This document shows, one piece after another, positions 50,403-59,311 of a stretch of DNA of 64,000 bases (positions are counted from its first letter, which is position 1; each line of letters opens with the position of its first letter). The notes below the pieces were generated by a model, which saw nothing but the letters and a program-made list of their open reading frames with translations, was not told the origin of the DNA and did not search any database. Source of the DNA: an uncultured Clostridia bacterium (lineage in GTDB: Bacteria; Bacillota; Clostridia; Oscillospirales; Ruminococcaceae); the NCBI GenBank assembly GCA_947586185.1, contig CANPXN010000006.1, forward strand, positions 22,383 to 86,382, written 5' to 3'. The position numbers and the translations under genes are program-made.

Positions 50403-53060
50403 ATGAAAGAAAAAAATCTTAAAAAAAGAGTCCTTGCATTTGTAATGTCCGTTTTGTCTGCGGCGGCAGTTACATTTTCAGCTGTTCCTTTTAAAGCATC
50501 CGCAGGACAGCTTTTGGGACAGACAAATTTTGAAGAGGGTATCGGTCTTCCGTGGCATGTATGTGAATCCGCTCCAGGAGAAATGGACTTTTCCATTGAT
50601 AACGGCGTTTACAATATCACTATAGTAAATCCGGGCGGAGCTTCAAACGGCGGCGAGGACAGATGGGATTGTCAGTTCCGTCACAGAGGACTAAAAATCA
50701 CAAGCGGAAATACCTATAAGGTATCGTTTGAAATTACCGCAAGCAATGACTGTACTTATTATACAAAAATAGGGGATATGGACGAGCCTTATGAGGAGGA
50801 CTGGCACGGAGAGCCTGACGATTCCCAGCATGAAAGCTTCTGGGATGTAAAGCCTTTGCAGGCAGGAGTTATGACAAAGGTAGAGGGAACGTTTACTGCA
50901 AAACGCACATCGGAGGTTGAGTGGGCATTCCATATAGGCGGCGACTCAGTTCCAGCCGGAACAGTGTTTACGTTTGATAATATGTCCCTTGAGTGCACAA
51001 ACAGCGATGCAGACGACTATAAGCCTGCGGAGCAGTGGCAGCGCTCAAATATCCTTACAAATCAGCTTGGATATTTTTGTGAGCTTAAAAAGACTGCAAC
51101 CCTTCTTTCTAATGAAAACGGTTCAGTAAACTTTGATTTAAAGGACAGCTCAGGAAAATCCGTTTACAGCGGAAAGTCTGAAAGCCTTGGTGAAGACAAG
51201 GATTCAGGAGATATGGTTCACAAGCTCGACTTTTCTGATTTCAATGAGAGCGGAACATATTACCTTGAAGCAGAGGACGGGTCTGTAAGCCGTGAATTTT
51301 CGATTGGCGGCGGAGAGCTTTACTCATACATGCTTTATGATTCCCTTAACTATTTCTATCAGAACCGAAGCGGTATTGAAATTGAAAGCCAGTATATAGT
51401 TTCTGGGGATGCTTCAAGCCTCGCAAGAGCAGCAGGGCATACAACGGATAATGCGGAAATTGAGCAGACCTGGGGTTATTCTGCAAGCAGCGGTACTCAG
51501 GATGTTTCCGGAGGCTGGTATGACGCAGGAGATCATGGAAAATATGTTGTAAACGGCGGCATATCACTTTGGACAATGCAGAACCAGTATGAAAATGCAC
51601 TTTTAAACGGAGATACATCTGCTTATGATGACGGCACAATGAATATTCCTGAAAGCGGAAACGGTTTTCCTGACCTTCTTGATGAAGCAAGGTGGGAAAT
51701 GGAATGGATGTTCAAAATGATGGTTCAGGACGGCGAATGCAAGGATATGGTCTATCACAAGGTCCATGATAAAAAGTGGACGGCGTTAGGTCTGGCTCCG
51801 GCTGAGGATATGGAGGAGAGAATTATCAAGCCTCCGACAACTACTGCAACGCTTAATATGGCTGCATGTGCCGCACAGGCATATCGTCTTTGGAAAGAGC
51901 TTGATCCGACCTTTGCAGAAACATGTTTAAGTAATGCTAAGGCTGCATATGAAGCAGCAAAGAAGCATCCTGACATGTTTGCGCCTCTTGACGAGTCCGT
52001 TGGCGGAGGCCCTTATGGTGATACAAGCTCAGATGATGAATTTTACTGGGCAGCTTGTGAGCTTTTTGCAGCTACAGATGACGAACAGTATTTAAAAGAT
52101 GCCAAGGCGTCTGATTATTATTTAAAGCTTGGTCACGAGCTGAAAAGCGGCGAGGATGCCGGAACTATTGGTACTGTTGACTGGGGCAATGTATACGCAC
52201 TCGGTTCATACACTCTTGCGCTTTACAAAGATAAAATTGGCGGCGACGCAGACACTATTATTAAGAATATTTCTGACACAGCTGATTATTATGTAGGCCT
52301 TACCAATACACAAGGCTATGGCCAGCCTTATGGACAGAGTCAGATAAGCTATGCAAATGAGGGCACTGGTTATGTGTGGGGTTCAAACTCATTCGTGCTT
52401 AATAATTCCATTGCAATGGCATATGCTTATCAGCTTACAGGTGATGAAAAATACCTTGGCGGTGCTGTAAGCGGCATGGATTATATTCTTGGAAGAAATC
52501 CTGTTGACTATTCGTATGTAACAGGCTATGGAACTCATGCTGTTCAGTATCCGCATCACAGGTTCTGGGCAAATCAGATAAGCCCGGATTTTCCATCAGC
52601 TCCTAACGGAGTTGTAGTTGGAGGTCCTAACTCCGGTATGGAAGACCCATGGGTGCAGGGCTCAGGCTGGAAACCTGGAGAAATCGCTCCTGCGAAATGC
52701 TATCTTGACAATATTGAGGCATGGTCTGTAAACGAATGTACAATAAACTGGAACACTCCTTTGTCATGGCTGACAGGATTTTTAGCACAGCAGGGAGGCG
52801 GAATTGTTGTTGTAAACGGAAGCAGTGACAGCAATTCAAATAAAGCGGATCAGGCGGCATCGGAGAATCCGGCTGCCGGCAATTATAAAGAAGATAGTCA
52901 TAAGGCTGATAAAAAGGTTTCTAAAAGCAGCAGCGGAGATTATAGCTGGGGAAGCTGGGGTATTGTTCCTGTACTTATTGCTGCGGTTGCATTAGTTATC
53001 GGCGCTGAACTGGTTATATGCGGAGTTTCAAGATCAAAGAAAAATAAGAAAAGGCAGTAA
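50403..53060 (+). CDS. GH9 cellulase with CBM4-like module and C-terminal membrane anchor
   Basis: An 885-residue exported endoglucanase. Signal peptide 1-35; CBM4/9-like beta-sandwich about 37-200; Ig-like CelD-N domain about 215-300; GH9 catalytic domain about 305-805. GH9 motifs: GGWYDAGDHGKYVVNGGI (catalytic-base Asp region, about 370), PHHRFWANQ (about 717) and EAWSVNECTINWNTPL with the acid Glu near 776. After a Ser/Lys-rich linker one transmembrane helix (about 857-877) and the basic tail SRSKKNKKRQ anchor it in the membrane, instead of a dockerin. Such a domain order is known from ruminococcal GH9 enzymes. It works on cellulose at the cell surface, complementing the dockerin-GH5. Confidence 0.93.
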   Translation: MKEKNLKKRVLAFVMSVLSAAAVTFSAVPFKASAGQLLGQTNFEEGIGLPWHVCESAPGEMDFSIDNGVYNITIVNPGGASNGGEDRWDCQFRHRGLKITSGNTYKVSFEITASNDCTYYTKIGDMDEPYEEDWHGEPDDSQHESFWDVKPLQAGVMTKVEGTFTAKRTSEVEWAFHIGGDSVPAGTVFTFDNMSLECTNSDADDYKPAEQWQRSNILTNQLGYFCELKKTATLLSNENGSVNFDLKDSSGKSVYSGKSESLGEDKDSGDMVHKLDFSDFNESGTYYLEAEDGSVSREFSIGGGELYSYMLYDSLNYFYQNRSGIEIESQYIVSGDASSLARAAGHTTDNAEIEQTWGYSASSGTQDVSGGWYDAGDHGKYVVNGGISLWTMQNQYENALLNGDTSAYDDGTMNIPESGNGFPDLLDEARWEMEWMFKMMVQDGECKDMVYHKVHDKKWTALGLAPAEDMEERIIKPPTTTATLNMAACAAQAYRLWKELDPTFAETCLSNAKAAYEAAKKHPDMFAPLDESVGGGPYGDTSSDDEFYWAACELFAATDDEQYLKDAKASDYYLKLGHELKSGEDAGTIGTVDWGNVYALGSYTLALYKDKIGGDADTIIKNISDTADYYVGLTNTQGYGQPYGQSQISYANEGTGYVWGSNSFVLNNSIAMAYAYQLTGDEKYLGGAVSGMDYILGRNPVDYSYVTGYGTHAVQYPHHRFWANQISPDFPSAPNGVVVGGPNSGMEDPWVQGSGWKPGEIAPAKCYLDNIEAWSVNECTINWNTPLSWLTGFLAQQGGGIVVVNGSSDSNSNKADQAASENPAAGNYKEDSHKADKKVSKSSSGDYSWGSWGIVPVLIAAVALVIGAELVICGVSRSKKNKKRQ

Positions 53061-53076
53061 TTAGGAGGTGAGCTTT

Positions 53077-53337
53077 GTGGTTGAGTCAAGATGTGGGATT
53101 TTATGTAATGAATGCTCATACCAAGCACAAATGGGATGTACTGGTTGTGTAAATATTGAAAAACCGTTTTGGGGCGAAAGCTGTCCGGTAAAATCTTGCT
53201 GTGAAGCAAAAGATCATGAACACTGTGGACAATGCGAAACCTTTCCATGCGATTTATTGAAGCAATTTGCTTATGACGAAAATCAAGGCGATAACGGAAA
53301 ACGTATAGAGCAATGCAGATATTGGAATGGTAAATAG
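53077..53337 (+). CDS. DUF3795 domain protein
   Basis: About 86 residues with 12 cysteines, many in CxxC-type pairs (CGILCNEC, CTGC, CCEAKDHEHCGQCETFPC), typical of DUF3795, a zinc- or Fe-S-binding family of unknown function. The start is GTG at 53077, eight bases after AGGAGG; a GTG at 53068 overlaps that site. Eleven bases separate it from the TfoX-domain gene. Confidence 0.8.
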   Translation: MVESRCGILCNECSYQAQMGCTGCVNIEKPFWGESCPVKSCCEAKDHEHCGQCETFPCDLLKQFAYDENQGDNGKRIEQCRYWNGK

Positions 53338-53347
53338 GAGAGTAAAA

Positions 53348-53668
53348 ATGGCATCAAGTTTAGATTTCGTGGAATATGTATGTGATCAGATAGGCAATGC
53401 AGGAGAGATTATATACAAGAAAATGTTTGGCGAGTATGGTATCTACTGCAATGGAAAATTTATCGGCGTTATCTGTGATAATCAGTTTTTTGTTAAAAAA
53501 ACAAAAGCAGGTGCGGTCATATGTCCTGATTGTGAGGAAGGCTCTCCATATGAGGGCGCAAAAGCTCACTTTGTTATAGACAGTCTTGAAGATCGTGATT
53601 TAATGGCGAGATTTATAACTGCTACATATGAAGAGCTTCCTGCTCCAAAACCGAAAAAGAAAAAGTAA
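53348..53668 (+). CDS. TfoX N-terminal domain protein
   Basis: A 106-residue protein equal to the TfoX N-terminal domain alone (IIYKKMFGEYGIYCNGKFIG near residues 23-42, FITATYEELP near 90), with a Lys-rich tail. In proteobacteria TfoX regulates competence, but stand-alone N-terminal domains in Firmicutes have no known role. Start ATG at 53348 follows GGAGAG. It is followed by a hairpin terminator. Confidence 0.85.
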   Translation: MASSLDFVEYVCDQIGNAGEIIYKKMFGEYGIYCNGKFIGVICDNQFFVKKTKAGAVICPDCEEGSPYEGAKAHFVIDSLEDRDLMARFITATYEELPAPKPKKKK

Positions 53669-53696
53669 ATTTTATTAATGAAAAATTTAAGTAATT

Positions 53697-53737
53697 GGAT
53701 ATGGCGGTATCAATGGGATATCGCTGTATCCTTTTTT
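53697..53737 (+). terminator. rho-independent terminator
   Basis: Imperfect stem GGATATGGCGGTATC against GATATCGCTGTATCC followed by TTTTTT. Confidence 0.75.
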
Positions 53738-53804
53738 AGTATTAAAAACAAATGTTTTGTGAAAAACAGTCAAAAATTCGCTTAAATACAGTGAAAATTA
53801 TGGG

Positions 53805-53833
53805 TTGAAAACGTTTAAAATACATGTTATAAT
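53805..53833 (+). promoter_or_regulatory. promoter of the C39/dockerin gene
   Basis: TTGAAA at 53805-53810, 17-base spacer, TATAAT at 53828-53833. The roughly 105-base leader begins with a GTAAC-AAAA-GTTAC palindrome at 53841-53854. Confidence 0.7.
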
Positions 53834-53942
53834 ATAAAAGTAACAAAAGTTACATTTTGGTTAATTTAGAACGCATTTTAATTACATTAGAATTACAAAT
53901 TGATAGATAACATATTTCGTAGATATGGAGGTTGAGTGTGAA

Positions 53943-55277
53943 ATGGCAAAAAAATTAAATCGGATGTTTGCCTTGCTTACATCCTTTGTAATGTTGTTTG
54001 CGATGCTGACTGTGGCTATAAGCGGAGCATCGGGATATAAGACATGGCTTCAGACGGATAGCAGGTGGGGAAGTAAGATTCTTGGTTCAAGCGGATCAAC
54101 CATGTCAAGAATAGGTTGTGCAGTTACATCTCTTGCTATTGAAGCCGTACACTCAGGCTCTGCAAATGAGAGCAGCTTTAATCCCGGCGTGCTTGTGGAC
54201 TATTTAAGCAGCAATGGAGGCTTTGACGCCAGCGGTAATATTTACTGGGGTGCAGTTTCAGGCCTTGTAAAGAACTTTACCTTTGAAAAGAGAACTTCGT
54301 TTACATCAAAAACAAAAGCCGGGATAACAAATGAAATAATTTCTTATATTAACCAGGGATATTATATTGTGATGTCAGTTAAGAATCAAGGTCACTGGGT
54401 AGCCGTTGATACGGTTAAAAACGGTGTTGTTTATATGATGGATCCGGCTCAGAACAGCAATACTGATTTGTTTGATTACTACTCCTATGCAGGTATGTCC
54501 CAAGTAAGGCTTTTTAAGGGGAAAAACACGCCCGCAAAGGTAACGGATGTTACATATCATACAGGTCATTACAAGACCACAGCAAACTTAAACCTCAGAC
54601 AGTCATACAGCACTTCTTATCCAGTTTTGACTACTATCCCAAAGGGTAAGACTGTATCAGTGCATCAGGTATACGGAAATGAATGGGGACAGGTTGAGTA
54701 TGGCGATCATACCGGCTGGATAAGCCTTGAATATGCTGATTACATAGAATCCTCATACAGCTATAAAACCGGAAATTATAAGTGTACTGAAAAATCAGGA
54801 GCTTACATCAGATCTGGAATAGGAACTAACAATAAATCAATTAGGCTGCTGTCTTATGGCGATACTGTAAAGGTTACGTCTGTAAAGTACGGTTGGGGAA
54901 AGGTAATGGTAAACGGTACGGAGGGTTGGATATGTATGGATTATCTTACTTATCAGCCGGTAACAACTTCTACTAAAGTAACAACTGCATCAACAACAAC
55001 TACCACCACAACGACAACTACAACAACGACCACGACTACGACAACAACAACTACCACTACCACTACCGTTACAACAAAGCTGCCTGTAGTTAAGGGAGAT
55101 ATTGACAGGAATGGAAGCCTTACAGATAATGATGTGCTTGTGCTGAATCGCTATCTTTATGCTCCGTATAATCTTACAGCAACAGAGAAATTTATTATGG
55201 ACGTTAACGGGGACGGATATATTGACCAGCTGGACCTAAAATATCTGATAAAGAAAATCAGGTACGGCATCAATTAA
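53943..55277 (+). CDS. secreted C39-like cysteine peptidase with two SH3 domains and a dockerin
   Basis: About 444 residues. A signal peptide (1-30) precedes a papain-like C39 domain (about 30-200) with the catalytic Cys in SRIGCAVTSLA (about 57), His in KNQGHWVAVD and Asp in YMMDPAQ (about 155-175). Two bacterial SH3 domains follow (about 210-265 and 275-335). A run of more than 25 threonines, coded by all four ACN codons, acts as linker. A dockerin (about 380-442) has Ca-loops DIDRNGSLTDND and DVNGDGYIDQLD. The dockerin suggests a scaffold-bound protein; cell-wall binding through SH3 is inferred. ATG 53943 is preferred over 53925, which overlaps the RBS. Confidence 0.87.
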   Translation: MAKKLNRMFALLTSFVMLFAMLTVAISGASGYKTWLQTDSRWGSKILGSSGSTMSRIGCAVTSLAIEAVHSGSANESSFNPGVLVDYLSSNGGFDASGNIYWGAVSGLVKNFTFEKRTSFTSKTKAGITNEIISYINQGYYIVMSVKNQGHWVAVDTVKNGVVYMMDPAQNSNTDLFDYYSYAGMSQVRLFKGKNTPAKVTDVTYHTGHYKTTANLNLRQSYSTSYPVLTTIPKGKTVSVHQVYGNEWGQVEYGDHTGWISLEYADYIESSYSYKTGNYKCTEKSGAYIRSGIGTNNKSIRLLSYGDTVKVTSVKYGWGKVMVNGTEGWICMDYLTYQPVTTSTKVTTASTTTTTTTTTTTTTTTTTTTTTTTTTVTTKLPVVKGDIDRNGSLTDNDVLVLNRYLYAPYNLTATEKFIMDVNGDGYIDQLDLKYLIKKIRYGIN

Positions 55278-55298
55278 AGTCAGAAAAGGATGGTTTGA

Positions 55299-56270
55299 AT
55301 GAATTGGACAGAAGCTGATATTTTTACTTCAACAGAGGGGGCAGATATACTATGCGCTCTTCTTATGGACATAGGCATTAAAGGCTTTGCAATAAAGGAT
55401 GCATCGGATTTTAACGAGTTTCTGGAAAACAAAGACGGTAAATGGGATTACATTGACGATGACCTTATGGGACTGAAAAATTGTGAAACAACAGTAACAG
55501 TTTATATCCCGGACAATGCACAGGGAGCGGAAATGCTTATTTCATTGAAGGACATGCTTAAACGTCTTTCGGATTCCGATGAAAATGGAACTTTTGGAAG
55601 ACTGGAGCTTGAACTAAAAAATGTTCGTGAAGAGGATTGGGCGAATAACTGGAAAAAATACTTTAAGCCTCTGAAAGTTGGAAATCGCCTTTTGATCAAG
55701 CCGTCATGGGAGGACTACAACAATACAGACAACAGGCTTATACTTGAAATTGATCCTGCTTCAAGCTTTGGAACGGGACAGCATAATACAACTAAGCTTT
55801 GTCTTGAACTGCTGGAAAAGGCTCTTTCAGATGGCGACAGGGTTCTTGATCTGGGATGCGGAAGCGGTATTCTTTCAATTGGCGCAATGCTCCTTGGAGC
55901 ATCTGAGGCTTCTGCGGTTGATATTGAGGAAAATTCAGTTGTTACAGCTTCAGAGAATGCTCAGAAAAACAACATTTCTGCTGACAGCTATCATACATAC
56001 TGCGGCGATATAATTAAAGATAAGGAGCTTGTAAATACTCTTGGCAGTGGGTATGATATAATTTGTGCAAATATTGTTGCGGATGTTCTTATTGGCATGA
56101 GCGGATTGTTCGGAGGTTTTTTAAAGCCGGAGGGCAGACTTATTATTTCGGGAATAATTACAGAGCGAAAGGATGAGGTTATTAATGCTGTGACTCAAAA
56201 GGGTTTTAATGTTATCGAAAGCGCTGAGTCCGAAGGCTGGGCAGCCGTATATCTTAAAAAGAGGGCATAA
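55299..56270 (+). CDS. prmA: ribosomal protein L11 methyltransferase
   Basis: A 323-residue methyltransferase that trimethylates ribosomal protein L11. The N-terminal substrate-recognition domain has EEDWANNWKKYFKPLKVGNR near residue 112; the methyltransferase domain contains LEIDPASSFGTGQHNTTKL near 150, motif I VLDLGCGSGILSIGAMLLGA near 184, and DIICANIVADVLIGM near 252. It starts 21 bases after the C39 gene. Its terminator begins in its last codons. Confidence 0.95.
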   Translation: MNWTEADIFTSTEGADILCALLMDIGIKGFAIKDASDFNEFLENKDGKWDYIDDDLMGLKNCETTVTVYIPDNAQGAEMLISLKDMLKRLSDSDENGTFGRLELELKNVREEDWANNWKKYFKPLKVGNRLLIKPSWEDYNNTDNRLILEIDPASSFGTGQHNTTKLCLELLEKALSDGDRVLDLGCGSGILSIGAMLLGASEASAVDIEENSVVTASENAQKNNISADSYHTYCGDIIKDKELVNTLGSGYDIICANIVADVLIGMSGLFGGFLKPEGRLIISGIITERKDEVINAVTQKGFNVIESAESEGWAAVYLKKRA

Positions 56271-56283
56271 GTCCTCTTTTTTG
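56256..56283 (+). terminator. terminator overlapping the prmA stop
   Basis: AAAAAGAGG (56256-56264) pairs perfectly with CCTCTTTTT (56273-56281); the TAA stop lies in the loop. Confidence 0.8.
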
Positions 56284-56307
56284 CTGAAAATAAACGGAGG
56301 TTAAAAT

Positions 56308-56964
56308 ATGAAGCTTGCAATTTTTGATTTGGACGGAACTCTTGTAAATTCTCTTGAAGATATTGCCGATGCTGTAAATTATACTATGAAACAGCTTGGA
56401 TGCCCGGAAAAGAGTATAAGCGAGGTAAACAGCTATACAGGGGACGGACTTTTGGAGCTGTGTCAGAAAGCTCTGCCTGAAAATGAGCAGGACAAGGTTG
56501 AAAGCGCTATGAAAATTTATTCAGAGTATTACAACAGCCATTATACAGTTAAGACAAAGCCATATGACGGTATACTGGAGCTTCTTCGTGAGCTTAAAGA
56601 CAGGGGAATTGTTCTTGCGGTTGCGTCCAATAAGACCTATGCTTTTACCGTTGACATTATTTTCAAATACTTCGGAAGAGATTTGTTCCGTGTAATAGAG
56701 GGCAGGATTGACGGCAGACCGATAAAGCCTGCGCCGGATATTATAGACACAATTCTAAAAAAGACAGGCTTTATGCCGGAGGACGCAGTTCTGATAGGAG
56801 ATACTGGTATTGATATAACTACTGCAATAAATGCAGGTATACGTTCGACAGGATGTCTCTGGGGATTCAGGACAAGAGAGGAGCTTGAAAGCAGCGGTGC
56901 AGATTTTATAGCCAAAACTCCGTGTGATTTATTGTCCTTGATTGACAGCGGTGCTTCAAAATGA
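56308..56964 (+). CDS. gph: HAD family phosphatase, phosphoglycolate phosphatase type
   Basis: A 218-residue HAD hydrolase of the Gph/PGP type. Motif I is FDLDGTLVNS (residues 5-14) with the nucleophile and acid Asp; motif II is AVASNKT near 108; motif III and IV lie around KPAPDIIDTIL (conserved Lys) and VLIGDTGIDITTAI near 168. A helical cap sits between residues 15 and 80. The substrate, phosphoglycolate or another phosphoester, cannot be decided from sequence. RBS CGGAGG. Its last codons contain the promoter of the next gene. Confidence 0.9.
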   Translation: MKLAIFDLDGTLVNSLEDIADAVNYTMKQLGCPEKSISEVNSYTGDGLLELCQKALPENEQDKVESAMKIYSEYYNSHYTVKTKPYDGILELLRELKDRGIVLAVASNKTYAFTVDIIFKYFGRDLFRVIEGRIDGRPIKPAPDIIDTILKKTGFMPEDAVLIGDTGIDITTAINAGIRSTGCLWGFRTREELESSGADFIAKTPCDLLSLIDSGASK

Positions 56965-56970
56965 TATAAT
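56942..56970 (+). promoter_or_regulatory. consensus promoter within the end of gph
   Basis: TTGACA at 56942-56947, 17-base spacer, TATAAT at 56965-56970; the -35 and spacer lie in the gph coding end. Drives the zinc-ribbon membrane gene. Confidence 0.75.
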
Positions 56971-57039
56971 TATTAAAATAAGGTTTTTGTTGCCTTGATT
57001 TTGTTTTGTTGTGACGCTTTAGTATTAGGAGGATATTTT

Positions 57040-58140
57040 ATGAATTGTAAAAACTGTGGTAAAAAGGTTTTTGCTAAAGAAATCTGTCAGTGCGGCGAAA
57101 AAGCGCCAAATGTACACGGCTTTGGGGTAGGCTTAAATTCTGTCTTGTGTATGGTGCTGACGATACTTTCAGTAATACTGCTTATTGCATCAATTTCGTT
57201 TAATAATATATTGAACAGGGATCTTCTTACCGAATCAATTGAGAATTTAGATTTCGGCAGCATACAGGTAAGAGATGACGGGAAAACGATTTCTCTTGAT
57301 GAATATATTCTTGATGAATACATAGATGACGAAAGAATTAGTGTTGAAAATGTTGACAATGTTCTTAACAAGCCTTTTATAAAGAACTTTATTACAGATA
57401 AGCTTGATGGCTATAAGGAATATTGCCTTAATAAGGGAGAGCTTATTTATGTTACTTCTGATGAGATAGTTAATCTCATTGATGAAAATCAGGACGAGCT
57501 ATATGAGGAGGCTTCACTGCGATTTTTAGATCCTGATAAGGAAGAGCTTAGAGATAATCTTTCTTTTCTGGATGAGCTTAATCGTGATATGAAGGAGCAT
57601 ATAAGCAGAGGATTTGGCGCTGCCAGTGTCAGAACACTGTTTTCACTTATATTTTCTGTATTCCTTGGAGTTTTGCTTGTTGTAATATTGATTCAGTGGC
57701 TTATTGTTTATGCTAAAAATTCAAGACGTGCCGGAAAGGCGCTGCGTAAATATGGACTATCCGTTATGATCACGGCATTGGCAGTAATCTTGCTTTCAGT
57801 TTTTGTTCCGGTTATTATGGATTTTGCACTTCCTTGGGGAGAGCTTGTTTCAGAGCTTGTGTCTTCATCAAAATGGGTATTTGTAATTGTTTCTGCAATT
57901 ATCGCAGTATACGGAGGCATTGTTTTTGCAGTTTCAATACCTATGCTCAGAGGTTCAAAGCAGAATCAGCAGATTGAGGTTGTATCGGAAACAACATCCC
58001 CAGCTTCAGCTCCTATTACTGTTCCTGCGCCTGTGGAAGAGGTTTCGGTGGAGGAAAAAAATATCTGTCCAAGCTGTCAGCATGAAAATAAAGCGAAAGC
58101 TTCATTTTGCAGCAGATGCGGAACAAAGCTCAAAGATTAA
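57040..58140 (+). CDS. zinc-ribbon membrane protein of unknown function
   Basis: A protein of about 366 residues with a short zinc ribbon at each end: N-terminal CKNCGKKVFAKEICQCG (residues 3-19) and C-terminal CPSCQHENKAKASFCSRCG (about 343-361). Between are one hydrophobic helix (about 35-55), a roughly 140-residue acidic region, and three helices (about 205-230, 245-270 and 280-305). I do not recognise a family beyond 'zinc-ribbon domain-containing'. ATG at 57040 has TAGGAGGAT before it; an upstream in-frame start would overlap the promoter region. Confidence 0.8.
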   Translation: MNCKNCGKKVFAKEICQCGEKAPNVHGFGVGLNSVLCMVLTILSVILLIASISFNNILNRDLLTESIENLDFGSIQVRDDGKTISLDEYILDEYIDDERISVENVDNVLNKPFIKNFITDKLDGYKEYCLNKGELIYVTSDEIVNLIDENQDELYEEASLRFLDPDKEELRDNLSFLDELNRDMKEHISRGFGAASVRTLFSLIFSVFLGVLLVVILIQWLIVYAKNSRRAGKALRKYGLSVMITALAVILLSVFVPVIMDFALPWGELVSELVSSSKWVFVIVSAIIAVYGGIVFAVSIPMLRGSKQNQQIEVVSETTSPASAPITVPAPVEEVSVEEKNICPSCQHENKAKASFCSRCGTKLKD

Positions 58141-58159
58141 ATATATACTTTTTCGTTAA

Positions 58160-58195
58160 TTATACCATAGCTTTACGGTTATGGTATAAATTTTT
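58160..58195 (+). terminator. hairpin terminator
   Basis: TTATACCATA/TATGGTATAA (58160-58169 and 58180-58189), then ATTTTT. Ends the zinc-ribbon gene. Confidence 0.75.
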
Positions 58196-58234
58196 ACACC
58201 GACTCAAAGAGTATGATTATTAACGGAGGATTTT

Positions 58235-58936
58235 ATGCTTAGTCAGTTTTCAAGAACACAGCTGCTGTTAGGAAGCGATGCTATGAAAAAGCTTTCTCAG
58301 AGCCGAGTTGCGGTCTTTGGTATAGGTGGAGTTGGCGGTTTCGCCGTTGAGGCTTTGGCAAGAAGTGGCATAGGCGAGCTTGATTTAATTGACAATGATA
58401 CAGTCAGCCTTTCAAATTTAAATCGGCAGATCATAGCTCTTCACAGCACAATTGGACAGTATAAGGTCGATGCAGCAGCAAAGCGTATTTATGATATATG
58501 TCCTGAAACAAAAGTAAATATATTCAAATGCTTTTTCATGCCGGAAACCTCCGATATGTTTGATTTTTCGAGATATGATTATGTAATCGACGCAATAGAT
58601 ACTATAACAGGGAAAATTGAAATAATCATGAAAGCAAAGGAAGCTGGCGTTCCCGTAATATCTTCCATGGGAGCCGGAAATAAACTTGATCCGACTGCAT
58701 TCAGAGTTGCAGATATATATAGCACAAAAGTATGTCCTCTTGCAAGAGTAATGCGGTATGAAATGAGAAAACGAGGCGTGAAGGATTTGAAGGTTATATA
58801 CTCGGAGGAGCCTCCTTTGCGTCCAGAAGTGTCCTCAGAAGTAAGTCATAAGCCTGTTCCCGGTTCGACTGCATTTGTGCCGTCAGCCGCCGGACTGATC
58901 ATTGCAGGAGAGGTCATAAAGGATCTGATAAAATAA
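58235..58936 (+). CDS. tcdA: tRNA threonylcarbamoyladenosine dehydratase
   Basis: A 233-residue ThiF/E1-like enzyme that converts t6A to cyclic t6A in tRNA using ATP. The nucleotide-binding motif VAVFGIGGVGGFAVEALARSG (GxGGVG) occupies about residues 27-47, with DNDTVSLSNLNRQIIA near 53 and SSMGAGNKLDP near 145 typical of TcdA/YgdL. DVIDAIDTITGK is the conserved Asp region. There is no partner sulfur carrier gene beside it. It is the last chromosomal-type gene before the mobile-element region. Confidence 0.93.
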   Translation: MLSQFSRTQLLLGSDAMKKLSQSRVAVFGIGGVGGFAVEALARSGIGELDLIDNDTVSLSNLNRQIIALHSTIGQYKVDAAAKRIYDICPETKVNIFKCFFMPETSDMFDFSRYDYVIDAIDTITGKIEIIMKAKEAGVPVISSMGAGNKLDPTAFRVADIYSTKVCPLARVMRYEMRKRGVKDLKVIYSEEPPLRPEVSSEVSHKPVPGSTAFVPSAAGLIIAGEVIKDLIK

Positions 58937-58977
58937 GTTAACCCTGGCTGAAAAGACAGGCGCTCATAAAGAAGTAT

Positions 58978-59019
58978 AGCCCGAAAGCAATTTAAAAAAC
59001 TGCTCTCGGGCTTAGTTTT
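58978..59019 (+). terminator. terminator after tcdA
   Basis: AGCCCGAAAGCA (58978-58989) pairs with TGCTCTCGGGCT (59001-59012), one mismatch, then TAGTTTTTG. Confidence 0.85.
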
Positions 59020-59122
59020 TGTTATTCGTTTACTTATGTAAATCGGAATTTATCTGTTAAACCCTCTAAAAATGCTGTATTTTCAAGGCGTTTCGCCTGT
59101 TTTGTGTTCCTGCCTTATGTAT

Positions 59123-59170
59123 TTTCCCTTGTTTTTGCCCTTATGAGCCGAAACAAGGGAAAGTTTTTTT
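59123..59170. terminator. 12-bp hairpin with T7 tail at the edge of the mobile region
   Basis: Perfect arms TTTCCCTTGTTT (59123-59134) and AAACAAGGGAAA (59151-59162), 16-base loop, then G and T7 on the plus strand. It directly follows (in minus orientation) the integrase tail remnant, so it may be that gene's old terminator. Confidence 0.7.
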
Positions 59171-59261
59171 AGTCTCCGCCGACTACCTTATCCAGCAGTC
59201 TTGCGGAAGTACGCTTCGCTTCCCTTGTAGCGTGAGCGTAGATGTTCATTGTAGTCCTAAT
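59169..59261 (-). pseudogene. C-terminal remnant of a tyrosine integrase
   Basis: The minus strand reads IRTTMNIYAHATREAKRTSA followed by RLLDKVVGGD and a stop. This is the C-terminal end of a phage/Tn-type tyrosine recombinase; the Tyr of NIYAHAT is the catalytic nucleophile position. Upstream in the same frame the similarity ends after about 31 codons. The gene body is missing. It is thus a scar of an earlier element next to tcdA. The rest of 59020-59311 shows no further gene. Confidence 0.7.
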
Positions 59262-59311
59262 GCCAAATGGTAACACACTTTCGTATGGTGGGTAAATAAC
59301 GTAAATACGCT

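Noticed and set aside
54960..55075. ACN-rich stretch as a DNA tandem repeat
   Set aside because: All four threonine codons are mixed without a fixed repeat unit; it is a protein linker in an open frame.
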